64,000 nucleotides of DNA from Sipunculus nudus (GCA_026874595.1 CM049311.1:57248453-57312452); one strand, 5' to 3'; positions 46,268-61,200 are shown, counted from the first letter of the stretch. The notes: a model not told the origin generated them from the sequence alone. Translations and numbers: made by a program.

Positions 46268-49200
46268 TATACAGAAAGTACAGAAATATGTCGAATATTT
46301 TTGAACATGTAAATTGATTTTCTCATTAATTTTGTGATCAATTATAATAAATAATAAATAATATCTCTGAGTGTACTGACTGTATAATTGAAAATCATTT
46401 GGTCTTGCTATAGGTACCAGCTATAGTCATGAGTTCACATGTGAAATATATTTATACCACTGACTGGACCCAGATTTATGTTTCAACATGCCTTTAAAAA
46501 TAATTGTGCAACCTGTTGTTTCAGAAGAACAGATTCCATTGCAACTCCTGCATTTCAAGTAAAATTAAAGTTTCAATCACTTGTTTAGTTTGATTTATAT
46601 TTGATTTTTCAAATCTGCCAATATGATTTGGAACAGTCTGCCCAAAGCTTTGAAACTTCTATTTATATGCAAAACGTTTAACTTAAAATAATACTTTTGT
46701 AACAATAAAAGTGACACATAAAAATGTTATTGTTTCATGATTTGTATTTCTAAATATATCGCGGAACTTTTTTTCGGGGGAGGGGTTGGGTAATGATTAA
46801 CACCAAGTCCTGGATAATGTTGCTTATTTGTGTACATATCGCTTATACATGCAGCTGACTTACATTCAGGGGCGTCAATATAGGGGTTGGGGGCTAGGGG
46901 GGATGATCAATGTAATCATCCCTCCCCCCCCCCTTTCAGAGAATAACAGTAATATATTGCAAATAATGTATTAAGAACTATAGAATATACCATGAAATGT
47001 TATATCTTAACCTGGTTTAAAAGTCTAACTGTTTTGTCCTTGATTGTAAATTAAAATAAGTGGCCAAGCAGTGATTGAAATCCCCTGTGATTATAATATA
47101 ATTCCCCCCCCCCCCCGGAAATATATATATTATATAAAAAGAAGTCTGATTTTAATGGAAAAGTTATTGGAGCTAAAAAAAAGCTATAAATATATGTTTA
47201 AATCCAATAAATTTGATTGAAATAAAAATAATGCCTCTTTATATATTTTTCTTTTTTTTTCACATAATTTTAGAAAAGTGGACAAAAAAACAACATTTAT
47301 TTAATGTTGGGGTATTATATAGGTAACGTACAAATGAACCAGTCTGGTTATAAATGTTCCAGCTCTTTTATGTTGAAGGTGAAAAGAAACCATTCTTGTC
47401 CGATGCGAACGACAAAAAATAGAACATGTTCTATTTTTTTCGTTCGGATGGCATCGTTCGGATTAGGTGTGTATGCACCAACATAAAATAAAGGATTTTA
47501 TTTTTTCGTTCGTACAACAAATTTTCGTTCGGACGTAAAATTCGTTCGGACGCATCCGGTGTGAAACCGCCTTTTCCACGGCGACGTACATATAGGCTAA
47601 CACGGGTATTTACGGACAGAAAGATTCAGTTTCTGATTTAAATAGTTCGAATGTTTTTATTTTTTAAAAGAAATTGTGGTGTCTGGTCGTTTGAAACTTG
47701 CTTTAGAATTATAGGCCTAATAATGTAGCGCCGGCCGCAAACTTTCCCGGCTAACATGTAGGCCAAACATCGTTGCAAGGCACCCCCAACGCATAAATGA
47801 CACGTCGTGGGAATCCGAAATTTCGACGATTATTCCTTTCATACTTTCATCCAAAAAATTATGTAATATGGTGACGCCAGCAGCAAAATTATCATCGTAC
47901 CACGGCAAATTACGCTGGCACAGCCGACTTTCTGAATAACCTATTCTTATCAAAATTATCGACAGTGAATAAACCCCTGCCTAAATGTGTATATCCTTTA
48001 TCCGTATTGAGTTGTTCACAACATTAAGTTTCGATATTGATTTGCCACTTTGAGTGGCACCAGTTGTTGCGCGATTCCTCAATTAGCAATGAACATGACG
48101 GTATGTCACCACTTTGCAATCTGTACATCAATGTACCGTTATTATTGATCTTGAGACATGAATTCTTTTGCCTTTACAAATATCAATAATTCATTCCAAA
48201 TGCCCAAAACATACTACATTCATATTACATAGATTATTTTAAGATAATATTTTGCTTCGAAGACATTGTCCCCACCTTATTTTGGTGTGTCCCCCAGAAA
48301 TTACATAAAGGGGCCCGGTGTCCCTTTGCCTTCATGCCTAGGAGCAACACTGCTGCTAGAAGTCCCTCCGTCCATCCATCTGTTCGTCCATTAAATCTTA
48401 GTGTCGCCGTAACTCACCATAACCACTTAACAATAGATTATCTCACCCGAGTTTGATATTAGGCAAAATCCCCGCATATTTTATGAGGTCAGAGGTCACA
48501 AGGCTATTTTGTGGTGTCGCCGCGATATCTTACGACGAATACGATGGATTTTGATCAAACTCAGCAGAAATATAATTCAATATAATATCTCGCCAAATTT
48601 CGATTTCCAGCACAATCCACGCATTTTTAAAAAGGTCAGAGGTCACCTAACTTTGGTGGCACCATGGTTGACCAAAAATCTTATGGATTTTCATGAAACT
48701 CAATAAACATATTAACCAATAGAGTTACTCACCTGAATAACCTTCTCATAAAAATTCACGCATATGTAATTAGGTCAGAGGTCACCAGATACACAACGGG
48801 CGTATTATGCATGTTTGCGGTGCTTTTGTAAATTCATTCTTTTATACAAAATTTTTACATTTTACATGCGACACTATTTTATCAAAAAGTTTAACTGTGA
48901 CCTACTTCAAATTATAATAGCTGGTGAATCCTATAAGTCACTTTCCGTATTGGCAGCAGATTAGATTCTCTAATTAAGCCTGCACAAAGTGTTTTCGGTG
49001 AGTTCTATGACTGTGTGGGTGTGGGTGTGTGTGTGGTGTGTGTGTACAAATTTCTCACATTCCCGTTAAGCGGGGGATACAGTCCTCTTGACATTTTCTA
49101 GTTATGTCTAATTATCCTCCTGTTTGCGCGAGGGTGTTTCGCTTTTCGGTGCCCTTGTTTCTTTTTCTTTGGCATGTAATCTCAGAAGGACTGTAAGCTG

Positions 49201-52200
49201 TTAGAAATATTTAAACATAGCCTTCCTGACTGGCCAGTAAACAATATATATCTTAGATAAAAACCGCTGTTTAATCGTAAAATAGGCAACATTAAGGATT
49301 TCAATTTGATGTTGAAGACTGACATTTTTGACTTATTTAAAATCTCAGGATTATTTTCTTCATTTACCCTGTTGTAAGTGTAAATTTAAATTTACTTTAT
49401 TTTCAGATAACAACTGCAGTCTTGTCTTTATTGGGCATTGCCATGCACCAGTGTCAAGTAAGCTGATTTCTCCAACTGCTTCTCTACTTGTATAATTATT
49501 AAATACTGCATTATTACCATGTTTTCACCCCCATGGTGGTCAGGCTGCTATATATTATAGGTAAATAGGATACTCACTTTACGCATCATTGAAAGCTCTT
49601 GATAAAATTTACATCCAGACCGACTGATTGGTACCACGTCAAGATCCTGAGAACAGACGCTACTCACAACTGCATGGGGCACCCCGGTAACAGCTAATAC
49701 AGTATTATATTGTATTATAGTATTATAGATATCTGTCAAGACTTGTAGTAATGCATTATTTTCTTACCATGGGCACAGCCACATATTTATGCCCTTCAAC
49801 CTAGCTGTTTGTTTTTTCCAGTAGAATCCCAATCAAATAGTTTTTATGGATATAATTAATGATTAATACACGGTTTTGATTAAAGTTTACATGAATATAT
49901 GTATAATATTAATTGATATATCTATTAATACTATTTTTTATGAAAGTGACTGTTTGTAGGTCAGCGAAAGCCTTCGGAGACAATCAGAACTCAATGACTT
50001 TCTCTTGGAGTTCTCAAAGTAAGTAGTAATTATATTGCTAATATCAGGGTGCATTGGGACGGGTTTGCTTTCTTTTGCTAAATGGGGGTTTGCTCGCTTG
50101 TGATGTAGCGCATTTTGTCTAATTTTATCTTCTTTACAAGTTATATTGAAGAAGCTGCTTTGAGTTGAAAGAGTGACCATAAACCAATAGTACTTATTTT
50201 ATACTCACTAGGCATTGGTTTTACCCCCCTCACGCAGCTGTCGTCCCAGATTTCTTGGTTTTTACCGCTGCTTTGTATAGCAAGACTATCTGGGATCAAA
50301 CACAAGGGCTCGAAAGGAGCAAAGAATTGTAATCAGACCAACGAGAGCGACGTATCGCAATGTCAAGCCAGCTTCAAATTTTAAACATGCGACACCCGTT
50401 CTCGTTGCCCTGACTCTTGCCCCTGTGCCAGACCCAGTGAAAAGAGACCAACGAGAGCTGGTGTAGTTTCTCTAGCGATTAATACATAAGCTTCATTATC
50501 GTTACTGAGGTTCATGGGATTCGCATTTGTTTCTGGGCCACACATGAGCACTGGATGCGTCATAAAACAAATTCCCTGGTGTACGTGTGACGTCAAACAA
50601 ATCATGTGTCATCCTCTGTTCATTTCAAAGACAATACATAAAAATAAATTGAAACTTGTAGTTAAATGTGATTTACGTCTTACAGGAACCTGTTCAATGA
50701 TGTCATCATCTTTGACGGATTGATTTCGAAAATTATGGTATGTTAACTTGCCTGCGATATATGTCATAAATTTACATGTGCAATGACTGTACATAATACA
50801 TGGGTACAGTAATTACCCTGTACTTCATATATGGTTATATTATTAATATTAATTTATTTTATTGGATTGAGTTTTGATTTTCTTGTGGTCGTTTTGCTTC
50901 ATCAAATATTAGAATTTAGTTTTTCTTTGATCTAGAAACCTGGAATGCCGATGCGCAGAATATATTAAACTTTAATACGAAAATCATAATTGGTGCTATG
51001 ATATTCTAATTTAACTTATTTCACCTTTTCAACGGCATCACCACTGTAATAAAACTTATACGCGTACTGTGTGAAAAATGCAAAACAATATTTAAACCAT
51101 AATTTCTTTACTAAATGTTTTATCCTTTCATTGCAGAAGTTATTTTTAACTGAAACTTTGGCGAACCAAATGATTGACTAATTTTTCCAGACGTACACTA
51201 AAGACCTGGTGCACGCAGAGCGTTGTTCCCTATTTCTGGTCGACAGAGAAAAGAATGAGATGTACTCAGATTTCTTTGACGAAGGTACCGTGGACAGTGC
51301 CGGAAGACCGACCTTTGTCAAGTCCGACAGAATCAGGTGTGAATCTACATTATCATACAGCGTTTGTACGCACCTTGAAAGCCTTGAAATATGCTTGAAT
51401 TTGGTCATTTAAATGTCAAGGGCTTGAAAAGTGCTTGAATTTTCTTTTAAATGATAAGTGTATGAACCCTGTTATCAATGAATGTTGACGGCGGTACAAG
51501 CGGCTTACGCCTGTCCAAATCCCGTGTTTGGTCTTGAACTGTCGGGAATGCAACAGTTCTACGGTGGTCATTGCCAATGGTGTCCCGTAAATCCTGAGAA
51601 ATATGACATTTTTTTTAAAATACAGAAACATGATGCGCCATCTATCAGGGACTACGTCACTACACAATAACGGGTGATATACTGGTATGTCAAAATTGCG
51701 TACACACTTTAGTATAGGCATATACATTATCTATAACTCCCTGTGTCATGTATGAACACACACAAGCGATTTCACTGCTCATTTTCAATAGCTGTTTCCC
51801 TTCCTAGATGACGGTAAATCAATTCTCCTATAGTTTAAACTGTTTTAAAATTAACAATATTAACACTTACCTTCACTGTTATTATGAAATATTATCCCAA
51901 CAATTTATTTAGAAATATTTTGTCAGTTTACAGACAAAGAACAAATGTTGATGAAAGTGTCTTGCATGGTGCAGGTAAAAAGATTTTTCACCCAGTAGCA
52001 GGATTTACAAATTAAAACTGACATTTTGGTGTAAAGGGCTGTAAAGCCGCCTTTTCGCTTTTGTATCTTTTGTTTTTACGGGTGTCAATCGAGCTTTTAT
52101 CGACTTTTTATTTCCAGATTCCCTGTAACCAAAGGGATAGCAGGTCATGTGGCCGTGACAGGAGAAATTGTCAACATCCCTGATGCCTACAGTGACCCAA

Positions 52201-55200
52201 GATTTAACAGGTATCCATTTTTTTAACGTTTCAATCACCTCAGATTTAGGTTTGCTCTTGTTAAATTAGCTTAAACATTAAGCAGAGAAAATCCGAAAGG
52301 GTCTATTGTACGGTTGAGATCAGTTATGGCTCAAATTCAGCAGTAAGAAAATCTGCACATGTCTATAACAAAAAGCGAATAATAATCTATAAAGAAATGA
52401 AGCAATCTCATTAAGCTCCGGCAGCCACCCGTAAATGTTTTTTTATTCAACAATTGATACCAACGGCAAATGAGGTCTACATGTGTCGCTGCAATACGAC
52501 AAATAGTCTTGGAGTCTGGAGAGGTTTCAGACCAAAATGCTTACCCGATCGCCTAGAAAATTTCAATTGGTACCAGGTTTCAACTTAACTTCTCTTGATT
52601 TTTATCAGGGTGGATACAAGTGCAAAAAGTGGTGGATTTTTTTTTAGAGCATGGTTTTATACACTTCCCCCGCGCTGCAAATGTGTGAATGGGTTCCCAG
52701 GAATGGGGTAGGGGTAATACAAATTTCAATAACTTCTAAACTATTTAATATATTGCAACTAATTGTCCCTCATTTGAAAGAGTGGAAATTTTGCATTAAC
52801 CTCAAATCATGCTTGAAGATATGTTGTAAAAGGTCAAGGTCAGAGGGGTTAACAAGTGCATGAAACTTATTTTCTTTTAAAAATGTTGCTTCCTCATTAC
52901 CTTTCTTGGAGTGAAATATTTTACCCAAGCTGTCCTTTTAAGAATCATATACTTTCTATTGGTATCAGTGGTCAGCTACAGCTCTCTGTTTTATTGTCAG
53001 GGCACATTCAATTAGAAAAAAGTAGTGCGACTTTTTTGTGACAGCATAGGTTAATTCATCATCCCGGCTATGAAAACCTGAAGATCTTGATCATAGGATA
53101 GGTTAGGGGTAATGAAAATCTCTATAACTTCTTAAGTTTTTAACATATTGCAACAAATAACCTTTCATATGAAAGAGTAGGAATTTTGCTTTAATCTTAC
53201 TTCATGCTTGATGATATTTTCTGAAAGGTTACGATCACTGGGGTCATCAAGTGCATGAACTTTCTTTAATAATTTTGTTTCTTATTACTACCTTCTTGAG
53301 TGAAAGGTTTTTTTTCAGGCTATCCATTGAAGATTCATAAACACATTATTGGCATCAGTCGTCAGCTGCAGCTCTCTAGATTATTATCAGGGTAGATGAG
53401 AGTGAAAAGTGGTGCAATTGTTTTGTGTCAGCAAGTTTTTATACACCACCTCGGCTATGATCTCGATCCCAGGAAAGCGGTAGTTGTAATGAAACCTTCC
53501 TATGTATTATATATACTGGAATAAATAAGTCTTAATATAAAAACCTAGGAATATTGTTACAAGTGCCCTTTTAATTGTATGACACGGGCGTAACTCGTGT
53601 TGTGGCGCCCTCGCTGGGCCGCTTGTTACATTCTCAGTTTAATCCGTACTGGTTGAACTCTCGTTGTCATGCGAACTTGGGGCTTTCTCGCCTGGCCCAG
53701 GTCACGTGTGGACCCTGGTATGTAAAGACACAGTGATGTTCTTCTAGATGATTCCTGTAACGCGTGTTTACTGTGTATTATGTTAGATCCTTTGCCTGTC
53801 CGAGAAGTGGGAAATTCTCGGCTTGGGGCAAGAAGTTATAAATAGGGAGGGGGCTGTGTTTTAAACCGAGAGAGAGGGTGAAGATTCCAGCGGACACAGA
53901 CGTGTGTTGTCAGTTTGTGGGACCTGTCTGATTTTCCAGTAATTTCAGGGATTCTACTATTACTAACTCTATATAATTTAGTGCTGCCTGTCTCAAGTTA
54001 ACTTTCTGGATTGTTACAACAGCTTTACATTAGACTGTTATTCTCCGGGAGGATTTGTGTAAACTTTTCATCCTGCATATACATTTTACAGGATTTATCG
54101 TTGTGGCAGTGGTGGTAACCAGGTACTGTGCTCTTTGTTTATTTTTCTGTGTGATTCTATTGATATGTTGTTGTACTGCTGTGATACTGAGTAATTGTAT
54201 TGATTTAGTGTATTGTAATGTTAGGGTTGTTTTAAGAATAAATTATAGTTATTTGTTAACAAAAAACCACTGACTTCTTTATTCATTCCCCTAGACATTT
54301 CACGCTGCCTAGTGTTACAGAATCTGGTTTTTTTCTCCATTACAAAATTTGTGTTCATCACGCATACGTGATCTGTTTATATTAGGTTCCGTAACAATAT
54401 TACTTAACCTCGAGTCATATCTGAGGAAATTTAGAGAAAGGTCAAGGTCTGAAGGGTCAACAAGCGCATGACATTTAATTTCAATGAAAGTTTTTCCCCT
54501 ATTTTTTCTGTTATTTTCGATTATTGTTTATTTCCTATGAGTCAAATGTTTAATCTCTAGGTTTTGTTTAAGATTATTTTACTAGTTAATGTATAAGGTG
54601 GTTTATTGTCAGGGTAAAGTCAGGGTTTATTTAAACTCTCTGCATGCTTCTATTGTCATATACATATTGGCAAAATGGCCCATAGCTATGAGACAATAAT
54701 TCATATACACCGTGCCAACGATGTACGAAGTATCACTATAAAATTCTTAATATATTGCAATAAGATACTACTCATATGAAGGCATAGGAATCTTGACATG
54801 CAGGGAGGCATATGAAAAGTCTCCTTGGAAACCTGAAATTAGGTCTCTGTTACCTATATCCTTCAAGCTATTGGGCTCCCAAATATCCCGCAGAATAATA
54901 GAAAATTTGATACAAAAGCACAAGTATCTGAACAACTATTGCATTGACCACCATGATTGTTTGCATAGATATTAAATCAGTTACTGCAGACTGGTGGTTC
55001 CACCTGTATTTTCCCCTTTTTTTAACCATTTTTTCTCTTTTTTTGAGACCTTCAAAGCAGTAGTTGTTCGTTAACAAGGCACAAATCGTAAAAACTGAAC
55101 CTAGAATATTCCTACTTCACTACAAACACAAGGAGTGTTTCATAAGTTTCTGCAGATTGGTGGCGCCACCTGTATTTTTTCAATTGTTTACGATTTTTTC

Positions 55201-58200
55201 TCTCTTTTTTGAGACCTTAAAGATGAAGTCATCTGTTAACAGGGCACAAATCGTAACGACTAATTCTAGAATCTTTTAACTTGACATTTAGGTCTATGTT
55301 ACCCATATCGTCCGAGCTAAGCTTCAGTTGAATGGGGATACCACCTAGAATCTTGTATCTTTACGTGCAGGGAGGCCCATGAAAAGTTTCACTTTGAAAC
55401 CTGAAATTAGTTCTCTGTTACCCATAACCTCTGAGCAATTGGGCTTTGAAGTACCCCGAATATAATGGAAAATTTGAAACAAAATTTCTAGAATCTGGAG
55501 AACTGATGCATTGATAGCCATGATTCTTTGTACGCATATTGATCACGGAGTGTTTCATCAGTTCCCGTAGACTGGTGGCGCCACCTGGACTTTTTCCATT
55601 TTTACGCATTTTTATTTTTATTTTTGAGACCTTCAAAGATCTGGTCGTCTGTTAACGGGGAACAAATCGTGACCATTGGATCTTCTTTCTTGACATCCCA
55701 GGAGGTCCATAAAAAATTTCCGTGGAAACCTGAAACTAGGTCTCTGTTACCCATATCCTCCGAGCAATGGGGCTAAGAAGAACCCCCCAAGAATAACTAA
55801 AAATTTGATACAAAAGCTCTAGTATCTGAACAACTAATGCATTGATCACCATGATTCTTTGCATAGATAATGGTCATGGAATGTTTCATCAGTTTCTGCA
55901 GACTGGAGGCGCCACCTGCGTTTTTTTTTCAAATTTTATGCATTTTTTACTCAATTTATGATACCTTAAAGATGTAGTTGTCTGTTAACAGGGCACAAAT
56001 CATAATTATTGGACCTAGAATCTTCTATCTTGACACCCAGGTAGGTCCATGAAAAATCTCCTTGGAAACCTGAAATTAGGTCTCTGTTACCCATATCCTC
56101 CAAGCTGTGGGGCTCAGATGAATCCCCAGAATAATTAATAATTTGTTAAAAAGGCTGCAGTATCTGAACAACTAATGCATTGATACCATGATTCTTTGCA
56201 TGCAAATTCATCATGGAGTGTTCCTGAACACTGGTGGCGCCACCTGTATTTTTTGTATTTTTTATTTTTTCTATTTTCGAAACCTTCAAAGATTTGGTTG
56301 TGTAGCAACTGGTCACAAATTGTAACCGTTGCACCTAGAATCTTCTGACTTGACATCCAGGGAGGTCCATGAAAAATCACCTAAGAAACCATAAATTAGG
56401 TCTCTGTTACCCATATCCTCAGATCTAAGCTTCAGTTGAAAGGAGATACCACCTACAAAATTTGGCATTCAGGTGATAAAACTCCTTTTGTGAATGTCTT
56501 CTTAGTGAGCTAAGCGTCATGCCCCATGGGTCACTTGTAATGTTTGCCTGCAGATGTCTCCAAATGTCATAATGCATCTGTTTAAGTTACATGTGACCTC
56601 AATATTTTCGTCATTGCTGTGTTTACTAACAGTTTGTATACACTATACAGGATAGTCTCATGCATCCGTCACAGAGGCGTAATAAGAACTTGTCTGAAAA
56701 GGAATTTCCTAGATTTCATTAACATTTACGGAGAGTAATCCAGAAAACATAAGTTCTATAGAAAGAGAAAATGAATACCTTGCTTTATTGAAGAATGGTG
56801 TAGGCAGGAATATCAGAATATATATGTGTATTTTTTTTTATTTTGCAACACACTATACCACTCATATGATGTTCGATAAATCAGCTTTTCATCAATTACT
56901 GTTTATATAAATATACTTTTAGTTGTAAACGTGTCTTACTGAATCGGCATCAGGGAAATGACCTTGCTGACCTGGATATTTTATTTTTGACCAATCATGT
57001 GAAATAAGGTTGTTAAGGTTAGCGTGTGATTGCTTGATGTTTGCAGCAAAGACCTTCAAATATTTTCTGCATAACAAGCCGGTTAATTGTTTTAATTTAT
57101 TTTCGTCACATGAGTCAGTATTTATAGAGTTCAATAAAATCATATTAATATTCCGTGATAATGCATAATATAGTGTATTATTTAATTAAGTGTATTATTC
57201 AACCTTTCATGTTCAAGTACTATTAACTTGCACTATCAAGTACTATTTACTTGCACCATCAACTTTACGTTTGCGGAACCATGCTGTGGGCTAGTCTGTT
57301 CCTTTTGTGTAACACAATGTGATAAGCCCACTTGATAGCCACCCACAGTGTTTGTTTGGCTATAATAGCTCTTCTATAACTTATTTATATTTAGGCATAC
57401 TGGCTTCAAATTAGGAACAGAGCTAGATTACTATATCTTTATTTCATTCTGATGTACTCATTCTTGTAGCTTATTTAGTAATGCTGAAATTATGATTTAA
57501 GTGGAATTTCTGTGCAGCTTCAGTTCTAAACTTTGTTATAACTTCTTTAGTAGTTATATATAGTTTTAAACTTCTTTCCGCAAGTAAAATCTTTAGGTCA
57601 CATTTAAATTATATGTTAAGTTTCATTTTATTTCATAAACTATTTTTTTGTAAAATGTTTAAAGTTATTAAGAAAGAGAAACACAACGATAGGTATTACT
57701 GCTATCTAGTATGTAACTATCCCTGCATGATGGTACCAGTCTTAATGAGGAATCAATCAGCGTCAGGGTTAGGGTGTAATGAGGCTGTCAGATGTGTAGG
57801 CCACAGATTTGAATTGACTGCTGAGCTAGACACACGACTGACGACCATGCTGTGTACATGTATTTTTGAATATTCTGAAGTCTCTACCACTTGACAACTT
57901 ATTGTATATTTTATCATTCCCCATACAAGATCCCGCGAGCTACAACACATATATGTGATAAGGCTAAACGCGGTATGCTAAAGCGTGTATAAGAATCCAT
58001 GAAAATTTATATACTGATATATTATCCGATTTATGTTTAATGTTATATATTAGGTATCATAAGGCTTTCATAATGATACCGGTCTCGGTTTCGCGACGGG
58101 TGTAGGAATCTGCTATACTGAATGATTGTTATGTCAACTGAATAATGGCCAAAATAAAACAATACCCTAAAAGACCAGGTGACCGTATTTCATTTGTTTC

Positions 58201-61200
58201 TTTCAACCGACTACAGTTCTAAAGTTGTCTATAAATATATTAATAACATAAATAACCTCAAACTGAGGGCATAATTAATTTATTTTTTAATTTGTTAGTA
58301 CTCGTGTTCATTATATCCGCTCACCTAACTTATAAACCCGATGTCAGGTATAATATGCACATTTGGGTACAATTTCAAGATCATATAGATTTCGAAACAA
58401 TGTGATTCTAAGGATGATGTAAAACCGGTATCTTCGATATATATTATCACCCGATTGCTTTCAAATTGACTTTCAAAATGAACAGAAGACCAAAATTTTG
58501 CATTAATAATGCAGTAATTGAGAAAAGAACCTTACATGAACAGCTCATAGATATGTTTTTCTCAAGAAAATGGGAAAATTAAATATCACGCACTTGTTGA
58601 CATGTCTGACCTTGACCTTACCTAAAACGTCATCATATATGAGCTGCAGCTGACCCCTAATACCAATGATGTGTTTATGAAACTCAAATGGATAGCTTGG
58701 AAAAAAGTTTCATGCACTTGTCGACCCCTGTGACCTTGACCTTTCACAAAATATCGTCAAGCATGATTTGAGATTAAACTTAAAGTAAAATTCCTACCCT
58801 TTCATATGAAGGGTAATTTGTTGCTGTATATATGTAACAGAAGTTATAGAGATTTTCATTACCCATACCCTATATCCTATGAACGAGATCTTCAGGTTTT
58901 CATAACCGGGATATGTATTAATACATGCTGTCACAAAAAAGTCGCACCATTTTTTCCACTTGAATCTGCCCTGACAATAAACTGACCGCTGATACCAATA
59001 GTTAGTATATGAATCTTAAATGGATAGCTTCGGACCGTAAACCTTTTCACTCAAGAAAGGTAATAACATTTTTAAATAAAATTAATTTTTATGTACCTGT
59101 TAACCCCTCTGACCTTGACCTTTTACAAAATATCTTCAAGCATGATTTAAGGTTAAAGCTAAATTTCTATTCTTTCAAATAAGTGGCTACTTGTTGCAAT
59201 ACCCCTACCCCATTCCTCGGAACACAGCTTTACACATTTTCATTGCCGAAATACTGTATAAACCCATGCTCTCGCACTTGTATCAACCCTGACAATAAAC
59301 TTGAGAAGTATAGCTGGTACAATGGAAATATTCTAGGCGGTGGGGTGGACAAAAACCTTAAATAAACCACTTTTCATCACTTGGCTCTTAGACTTAAAAG
59401 AGGAGTTGGTATAGGTGAACCATATGACAAATATATTGTTACATTATACGAATAAAATATAGAAAATTTCCAGGGAAATTGATAAGAAGACCGGCTTCAC
59501 TACTAAGAATATCTTGTGCATGCCCATCCTATGTCATGGCGCCGTGATCGGCGTGGTGCAGATGATCAACAAGAAGAACAGTAGTCGGGGCTTCTCCAGC
59601 ACTGGTCAGTCAGTCGTCAAACCAACCACCTCGAGTCAATCTTTTAAGCACTACATTATTATTGTCGCTCTGATGTTTGTATCTGCCAGTAATCCTGCTG
59701 TGAAAAATAAAAGTAGTAGCTCCGATCACTGTCAAGGCCCAATTTACTTCGCCAATCCACGACAGTGAAAGGACTTTTAATAAAAAAATGTATTGGGTAG
59801 TACCATTAGACCAAATTTCAGATATTGGTCTGATCTATGAAAAATTCAGTATTCAACATGTATAAATATGCATACACAGTATGTTTGATTTATAAAAAAC
59901 TTGCATACACAGCAATATTATTTGAAATATAATTAAAATTTATTTCAAAACTTCTTAATGCTGCGAAATGGGTAAATGTCCTAAAGCATTTCGCAGTTTA
60001 AAAAAGGTATTTAGATGTTTTAGCTTAATACCAATTTTTTGTCTCTGTTACAATATGCATCTCTCATACTTTGCTACTTTAACCCGCTCAGAGAAGTAAT
60101 GAATGATACACACGCACAGGCACGCACATACACGTAAATAAACGCAAAAAGTGTCCTCAGTGGATATACAAGGGTCTTTACACATAATAAATAAAATTTT
60201 AGCCTGATGAAAAGACATTTTCACTGTGAAATGCAAGCGATCATTTCAGTAAAATAGAACGTTCTGTTTTAGATGAAGAATCGTTTAAGCTGTTTGCCGT
60301 TTTCTGCTCACTGGCCCTGCATTACTCCAAGGTAAGTGATCAAAGATACAAGGTAAATATGGATAACATTTTCTGGGCATTTATCAATCTGTTACACGAC
60401 AACATGTCAAAGAAACCAGCGACATTGAATCAGCCTAATCCCTGACGAGTGAAATTCACTCAGCAATCCAGAGAATTATTTTTTTTCCTTGCAACACTAA
60501 TGGACCAATACTAAAAACATTTTCTATTAATGCGGTGTTCGGTTTGACTTTTAAATATCCTACTAAATGTGACTCGGATAATCCGGCCTTATGATTCCCC
60601 AGTGTCCCAGTTCCCTTTATATACATGTCACTGACCTGTATTAATAAATCTATGACGGTGACTATAACAACATGGTATGAGAAATATTTGTTTGAGAGGC
60701 ATATATTTTTAAGATCAGAATATGTGCGTCAAAGCAGAGGAATGTTACCAGAGAGCTTAGACTGAAAGCCTTCAATAGACCAAACAGGGGTAAACTTATC
60801 TGATCTGCCATCAAGATCTGATTGTCTTGGTGGAAGAAGCAGCGAGACGCTTTATGTTATTTAATAAATTCATCACCGGACAGTGTGGCCGTGTTTATAG
60901 ACAAGCCAAGCGTTGGAAAGGACGTCGTGATAGGTATCGCATGAGAACCGAATAGGTTCAGAAATAATAAAGATAGTTTTGGTTCAGTCACCAGAAAGGT
61001 ACCAGAAGGGTTTAAATATGACCGTGCAGGGATCACCCCAGGAATGACAAAGATATTTTTTATTGTCAGACGAAGGCTCCTTTTTCATAATCGCGTTTCC
61101 GCAGACGGAACGCAGAAACACGATCGCGGAAACGGTATACATGGTTTACACTGGAGCGATCATGGAAAACGAGCCGTATACGTATAAAAGCTTTTGTATA

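Larger units (their letters stand above)
44114..48352. mobile_element. 4.2-kb TIR element in PDE10A intron 9
   Basis: CAGTGTTGCTCCTAG (44114-44128) is repeated exactly inverted at 48338-48352. The CAGTG start resembles hAT ends, but the flanking 8-mers (TACCAGAA and CTGCTAGA) do not match well. Two other elements are nested inside (45043-45648 and 45912-47573). No transposase frame is visible. Confidence 0.72.

Noticed and set aside
46061-46341. Frames of repeated Ile-Tyr on both strands
   Set aside because: They are translations of the (TA)n tracts in the palindrome.
47717-47953. Minus-strand 78-codon frame with an [13 protein letters not shown] segment
   Set aside because: No motif or family similarity that I recognise, and it lies in the interior of a non-autonomous element.
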